Source: a bacterium (lineage in GTDB: Bacteria; Campylobacterota; Campylobacteria; Campylobacterales; Sulfurimonadaceae). From it: DNA of 9,151 bases. This document shows positions 5,941 through 9,151 of the stretch, piece by piece. The notes beneath the pieces are model-generated. The model made no database searches and was not told the origin of the DNA. It saw only the letters and a list, made by a program, of their open reading frames with translations. How positions within the stretch are numbered: position 1 is the stretch's first letter; every line of letters starts with the position of its first letter. A program made the translations under genes and the position numbers. The stretch covers positions 1-9,151 of the forward strand of contig JAHJFL010000081.1 in NCBI GenBank assembly GCA_018824795.1, read 5' to 3'.

Positions 5941-5967
5941 TTCTTTGAAGTAAATAACTTCAGAGAA
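5941..5967 (+). terminator. Hairpin terminator candidate after the SGNH hydrolase gene
   Basis: An 11-bp stem (5941-5951 with 5957-5967, one G-U pair) and a 5-nt AT-only loop lie 19 nt after the stop codon, followed by an A/T-rich stretch (ATATTTATA) with few consecutive T. It is the best termination signal between this gene and pyrG. The rest of the 158-bp spacer (5922-6079) holds only the pyrG promoter; I see no small gene or RNA in it. Confidence 0.5.
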
Positions 5968-6037
5968 ATATTTATACCCAACGCATATTTCAGCCATCTA
6001 AAGCATTTTCCTATAAAGATTTTAAGAGATTTTACAA

Positions 6038-6043
6038 TATAAT
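6038..6043 (+). promoter_or_regulatory. Candidate -10 box (TATAAT) for pyrG-recJ
   Basis: A perfect TATAAT 36 nt before the pyrG start, within the decamer TATAATTCGC that also occurs upstream of secG (1520-1529). There is no clear -35 box. No GGGC-type initial transcript or leader hairpin like the CTP-sensing pyrG attenuator of Gram-positives is visible. Confidence 0.6.
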
Positions 6044-6067
6044 TCGCGATTATTAAAAAAATTATAT

Positions 6068-6071
6068 GGAG
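6068..6071 (+). promoter_or_regulatory. Ribosome binding site of pyrG
   Basis: GGAG ends 8 nt before the ATG at 6080, consistent with the conserved N-terminus of CTP synthase beginning exactly there. Confidence 0.65.
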
Positions 6072-6079
6072 CATAAAAT

Positions 6080-7699
6080 ATGACTAAATACATTTTTGTA
6101 ACTGGGGGCGTTTTAAGTTCTCTTGGAAAAGGGATTACTGCGGCAAGTGTTGGTACCTTGCTTAAACACTCTGGCAAAAAAGTTGGCATGTTAAAAATCG
6201 ATCCATATATCAACGTTGACCCTGGAACTATGAGTCCACTCGAACATGGCGAAGTTTTCGTGACAAAAGACGGTGCTGAGACTGACCTTGACATAGGAAA
6301 CTACGAGAGATTTCTCGACACTTCCTTCCTTAAGTCAAGCAACTTTACCACCGGTCAAGTCTACTCTTCAGTTATTGAAAGAGAACGTGCCGGTGGATAT
6401 TTGGGACAGACTATTCAAGTTATTCCTCACATTGTCGGTGAGATTGTCAAACGCATCAAAGAAGCTGGCGAAGAGCACGACATTCTTATTGTAGAACTTG
6501 GCGGAACAGTTGGTGACATTGAAGGACTTCCTTTCATGGAAGCAATCCGTCAAATGAAACATGACGATGAAGTTGCGGGAACATTTTTTATCCACGTTAC
6601 GCTTATTCCTTACATTAAAGCTGCTGGTGAGTTAAAATCTAAACCGACACAACACTCGGTTCAAGAACTTCGCCGTATTGGTATTACACCGCAGATGATT
6701 ATTGCCAGAAGCGAAAATGCTCTTCCAAAAACATTCAAGAAAAAACTTGCAATGAGCTGTGATGTTTCAAGCGACAGCGTAATTGAAGCACTTGATGCAG
6801 CAAGTATTTACGATGTTCCTATGTCATTTTTAAGACAAAACATTCTCAAACCAATCTCAAAAGAGCTTGACCTTGGCGAGTGTAATCCAGATATGGAAGA
6901 GTGGGACTCTTTGGTGAAAAAAATCGTGCAACCAAAAAATAAAACGGTTGTCGGTTTTGTAGGAAAATACCTTGAACTTAAAGAAGCATATAAATCTTTA
7001 ACGGAATCACTCATTCACTGTGGTGCGCATTTAGATGCCAGAGTTGAAATCTGTTGGGTAGATTCAGAGATGATAGAAGAGAGAGGTGCCGAAGCACTTT
7101 TAAGCGACTGTGACAGCGTTTTGGTTGCAGGTGGTTTTGGTAATCGTGGCGTTGAGGGTAAAATTCAAGCAATTGAGTACGCACGTGTCAACAAAATTCC
7201 TTATCTTGGAATCTGTCTTGGTATGCAGCTAACTTTAGTTGAATATGCAAGAAATGTTTTAGGTCTTGAAGGAGCAAACTCTGTTGAGTTTGATGAAAAT
7301 ACTCCATACCCAATGATTTATCTTATAGATAACTTTCTTGACCAGGCTGGTAATTCTCAACTTAGAACGCATAAATCTCCAATGGGCGGGACGCTTAGAC
7401 TTGGAGAGTACCCTTGTGATACAAAAGACGGTTCACTCATCCAAAAAGCTTACGGCGGAGCAAAAACTATTTTAGAGAGACACCGTCACCGTTATGAAGC
7501 GAATCCAACTTTTCGTAAACAGCTCGAAGATGCTGGTATGATAGTAACAGGAGAATCAAACGGTCTTATTGAAGCTGTTGAGATAGAAGGTCATCCATGG
7601 TTCTTAGGTGTTCAGTTTCACCCGGAATTTACTTCAAGACTTCAAAGTCCAAACCCGTCTATTTTAGCCTTTGTTGAAGCTTCATTGAGTGCAGAATAA
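6080..7699 (+). CDS. pyrG: CTP synthase (glutamine-hydrolysing)
   Basis: PyrG converts UTP to CTP in the cytoplasm, using ATP and the amide nitrogen of glutamine; it is the last step of pyrimidine nucleotide synthesis. The 539-residue length is normal. The N-terminal synthetase domain (about 1-268) starts at the expected [18 protein letters not shown], with the P-loop at 9-20, [15 protein letters not shown] (39-53), the magnesium ligands Asp71 ([10 protein letters not shown]) and Glu139 ([11 protein letters not shown]), and [15 protein letters not shown] (188-202). The C-terminal class I glutamine amidotransferase domain (about 288-537) has the oxyanion segment GGFGNRG (351-357), nucleophile Cys379 in GICLGMQ, and His514/Glu516 in VQFHPEF. 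All key residues are present. The start is supported by GGAG 8 nt upstream. The last 11 nt overlap recJ, so the two genes form an operon; the pyrG-recJ pairing is also seen in Campylobacter. Confidence 0.98.
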   Translation: MTKYIFVTGGVLSSLGKGITAASVGTLLKHSGKKVGMLKIDPYINVDPGTMSPLEHGEVFVTKDGAETDLDIGNYERFLDTSFLKSSNFTTGQVYSSVIERERAGGYLGQTIQVIPHIVGEIVKRIKEAGEEHDILIVELGGTVGDIEGLPFMEAIRQMKHDDEVAGTFFIHVTLIPYIKAAGELKSKPTQHSVQELRRIGITPQMIIARSENALPKTFKKKLAMSCDVSSDSVIEALDAASIYDVPMSFLRQNILKPISKELDLGECNPDMEEWDSLVKKIVQPKNKTVVGFVGKYLELKEAYKSLTESLIHCGAHLDARVEICWVDSEMIEERGAEALLSDCDSVLVAGGFGNRGVEGKIQAIEYARVNKIPYLGICLGMQLTLVEYARNVLGLEGANSVEFDENTPYPMIYLIDNFLDQAGNSQLRTHKSPMGGTLRLGEYPCDTKDGSLIQKAYGGAKTILERHRHRYEANPTFRKQLEDAGMIVTGESNGLIEAVEIEGHPWFLGVQFHPEFTSRLQSPNPSILAFVEASLSAE

Positions 7700-9151
7700 T
7701 CCCACTCCGCTAGATAAGTCGGCTCTTTTTGAGCTGCTCTCTTTGCGTTTTGACAAAGAAGAGACAAAACTTTCACAAATTCCAAATCCCGCTCTGCTTT
7801 TAAACGCACAAAAAGCTGCTCTTGCAATAGCAAATGCAATCAGAGAAAAGAAAAATATCACGCTTGTTGGTGACTATGATGTTGATGGGGTAAGCTCAAC
7901 GGCAATTATGGTCGACTTTTTTAAACAAATTCCTTATCCGTTAAACGCAGTCATCCCAAACCGCTTTCGTGATGGTTATGGCGTTTCTGCAAACGTACTC
8001 ACACGTATTGAAGCAGATTTAGTCATTACGGTAGACAATGGCATAACCGCTTGTGAAGCTGCAGATATTTGCAAACAAAGAGGGATTGATCTTATCATCA
8101 CCGACCATCATACTCCCCCTGATGTTCTGCCAGATGCGTTTACCATAGTCGACCCAAAACTCCCTGATTGTGAGTACCCGTTTAAAGAGATATGTGGAGC
8201 ACAGGTTGCGTGGCTACTTTTAGCACTGCTTAAAAAAGAGCTACAACTGAACATTGATATGCGAGGGTTTTTAGATATTTTGGCGATTGCCATTATTGCC
8301 GACGTTATGCCTTTAGTCAACATAAACAGAACCTTGGTCAAAGAGGGCTTAAAACAGCTTATGTCATCTTCTCGTCCCTCTTCTATAATCATCAGAGATT
8401 TTCTAAACAAATCTGCCATCAGCTCTGAAGACATTGCCTTTATGATAGCACCGCGTTTAAACTCTGCCGGACGTCTTGAAGATGCTTCTATAGCTTTAGA
8501 ATTTTTCACAGCACCAAGCATAGAAAAAGCTTACAAACAATTTGAACTCCTCGGAAAACTCAACGATCTTCGAAAAGCAACTGAAGCAGAGTGTACCAAA
8601 GAGGCAATGGAAAGTGTCAATGAAGAGGACCTAGTCATTGTTGTTGCAGGAGAACATTGGAACGAGGGTGTTGTCGGCATAGTCGCTTCGCGTTTAGTCG
8701 ATAAATTTGGCAAGCCGGCTATAGTTTTGAGCATTCATGAGGGTATTGCCAAAGGGAGTGCAAGAAGTATTGGAGATGTCAGTATTTACGAACTTATAAA
8801 GGCGAATGAACACTTGTTAACTAAGTTTGGCGGACATAAAATGGCTGCTGGTTTAGGGCTTTTGGAAAAAAATATTGAGCCTTTTAGAAAAGCTATAAAC
8901 GTAACTGCAACAAATCTAAACCCTAAAGACTTTATCCCAAAAAATGAGCTCATCGGAACGATTGCGACAGATGAAATAGACTTTCAACTTCTAGATTTGC
9001 TTGAGCAGTTTGAACCTTACGGCGAAGCAAATCTACGACCGCGTTTTCTCATAAAAGATGCAGAAGTAGTCAGTATTAAACTCCTCGGTGCCGATAAAGC
9101 TCACTCAAAAATAGAGATTAGACAAGAGTCGCATGAGAGAAAAACTCTTGA
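7689..9151 (+). CDS. recJ: Single-stranded-DNA-specific 5'-3' exonuclease RecJ (partial, C-terminus beyond right edge)
   Basis: RecJ degrades single-stranded DNA from 5' ends in recombination and repair. Reading from GTG at 7689 gives 487 uninterrupted codons to the edge; complete family members are usually somewhat over 500 residues, so little is missing. The DHH phosphoesterase motifs are intact: GDYDVDGVS (61-69, Asp62/64/66), VDNGI (Asp116), TDHHTP (Asp139-His140-His141) and IADVMPL (Asp205). Next come [13 protein letters not shown] and the DHHA1 domain with [14 protein letters not shown] (from 323), KGSARSIG and FGGHKMAAG (380-388), then the start of the OB-type domain after about 425. 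The GTG is the first codon of the open frame: a TGA precedes it directly, and no in-frame ATG occurs before the catalytic motif region. TTG at 7743 is a less likely alternative. The start overlaps pyrG by 11 nt and has only a weak ribosome site, which suggests translational coupling. Confidence 0.95.
   Translation, partial: MQNNPTPLDKSALFELLSLRFDKEETKLSQIPNPALLLNAQKAALAIANAIREKKNITLVGDYDVDGVSSTAIMVDFFKQIPYPLNAVIPNRFRDGYGVSANVLTRIEADLVITVDNGITACEAADICKQRGIDLIITDHHTPPDVLPDAFTIVDPKLPDCEYPFKEICGAQVAWLLLALLKKELQLNIDMRGFLDILAIAIIADVMPLVNINRTLVKEGLKQLMSSSRPSSIIIRDFLNKSAISSEDIAFMIAPRLNSAGRLEDASIALEFFTAPSIEKAYKQFELLGKLNDLRKATEAECTKEAMESVNEEDLVIVVAGEHWNEGVVGIVASRLVDKFGKPAIVLSIHEGIAKGSARSIGDVSIYELIKANEHLLTKFGGHKMAAGLGLLEKNIEPFRKAINVTATNLNPKDFIPKNELIGTIATDEIDFQLLDLLEQFEPYGEANLRPRFLIKDAEVVSIKLLGADKAHSKIEIRQESHERKTL

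Noticed and set aside
6022..7014. Minus-strand ORFs overlapping pyrG (6022-6294, 6368-6595, 6808-7014)
   Set aside because: All are antisense to highly conserved CTP synthase segments and one would run through the pyrG promoter.
7642..8734. Minus-strand ORFs over the pyrG-recJ junction and recJ (7642-7839, 8108-8521, 8531-8734)
   Set aside because: They lie opposite an uninterrupted RecJ frame that starts at GTG and carries all DHH motifs; they are not real genes.
1..9151. A novel defence, mobile or biosynthetic system
   Set aside because: Every long coding region belongs to a known housekeeping or transport family except one 104-residue protein; no transposase, integrase, direct-repeat array, tRNA attachment site or unusual gene cluster is visible.

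Overview
This looks like a chromosomal housekeeping segment from a Campylobacterota (epsilonproteobacterial) genome, most likely Sulfurimonas or a close relative. The assignment is inferred from AT-rich DNA, T-rich promoters with a strong TATAAT -10 box and no clear -35 box, protein variants typical of that group (SecG, RRF, an orotate phosphoribosyltransferase with a C-terminal Cys-Pro-Leu-Cys motif), and the secG-frr-pyrE and pyrG-recJ neighbourhoods. No database search was possible, so the genus is a judgement from memory of these families.

Layout. (1) 1-1462, minus strand: a zinc/manganese-type ABC uptake operon, znuA followed by an overlapping znuC that runs off the left edge; the permease gene is presumably outside. 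(2) 1463-1554: a divergent promoter region. (3) 1555-3599, plus strand: secG (preprotein translocase subunit), frr (ribosome recycling factor), pyrE (orotate phosphoribosyltransferase) and a small helical protein of unknown function that starts 2 nt after pyrE. (4) 3611-5233, minus strand: a KefB/KefC-like CPA2 cation:proton antiporter with a C-terminal RCK/TrkA-N domain, convergent with the previous gene across a perfect 10-bp inverted repeat that holds both stop codons. (5) 5304-5921, plus strand: an exported or membrane-anchored SGNH/GDSL hydrolase, divergent from the antiporter. (6) 6080-9151, plus strand: pyrG (CTP synthase) and recJ (single-strand 5'-3' exonuclease), overlapping by 11 nt with a GTG start for recJ; recJ is cut by the right edge.

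How the genes relate. The two pyrimidine genes (pyrE for UMP, pyrG for CTP) sit in separate transcription units. secG and frr each appear to have their own promoter. pyrE probably depends on read-through from frr across a structured, GC-richer 106-bp spacer, the least explained non-coding stretch here. The other spacers hold candidate promoters and hairpin terminators.

I see no mobile element, CRISPR array, tRNA, rRNA, phage gene or defence system. All genes look intact apart from the two cut by the window edges. I do not think the window contains a new multi-gene system. The items worth a second look are small: the frr-pyrE spacer, the stop-codon palindrome, the shared promoter decamer, the symmetric -10 between antiporter and hydrolase, and the uncharacterised 104-residue protein.
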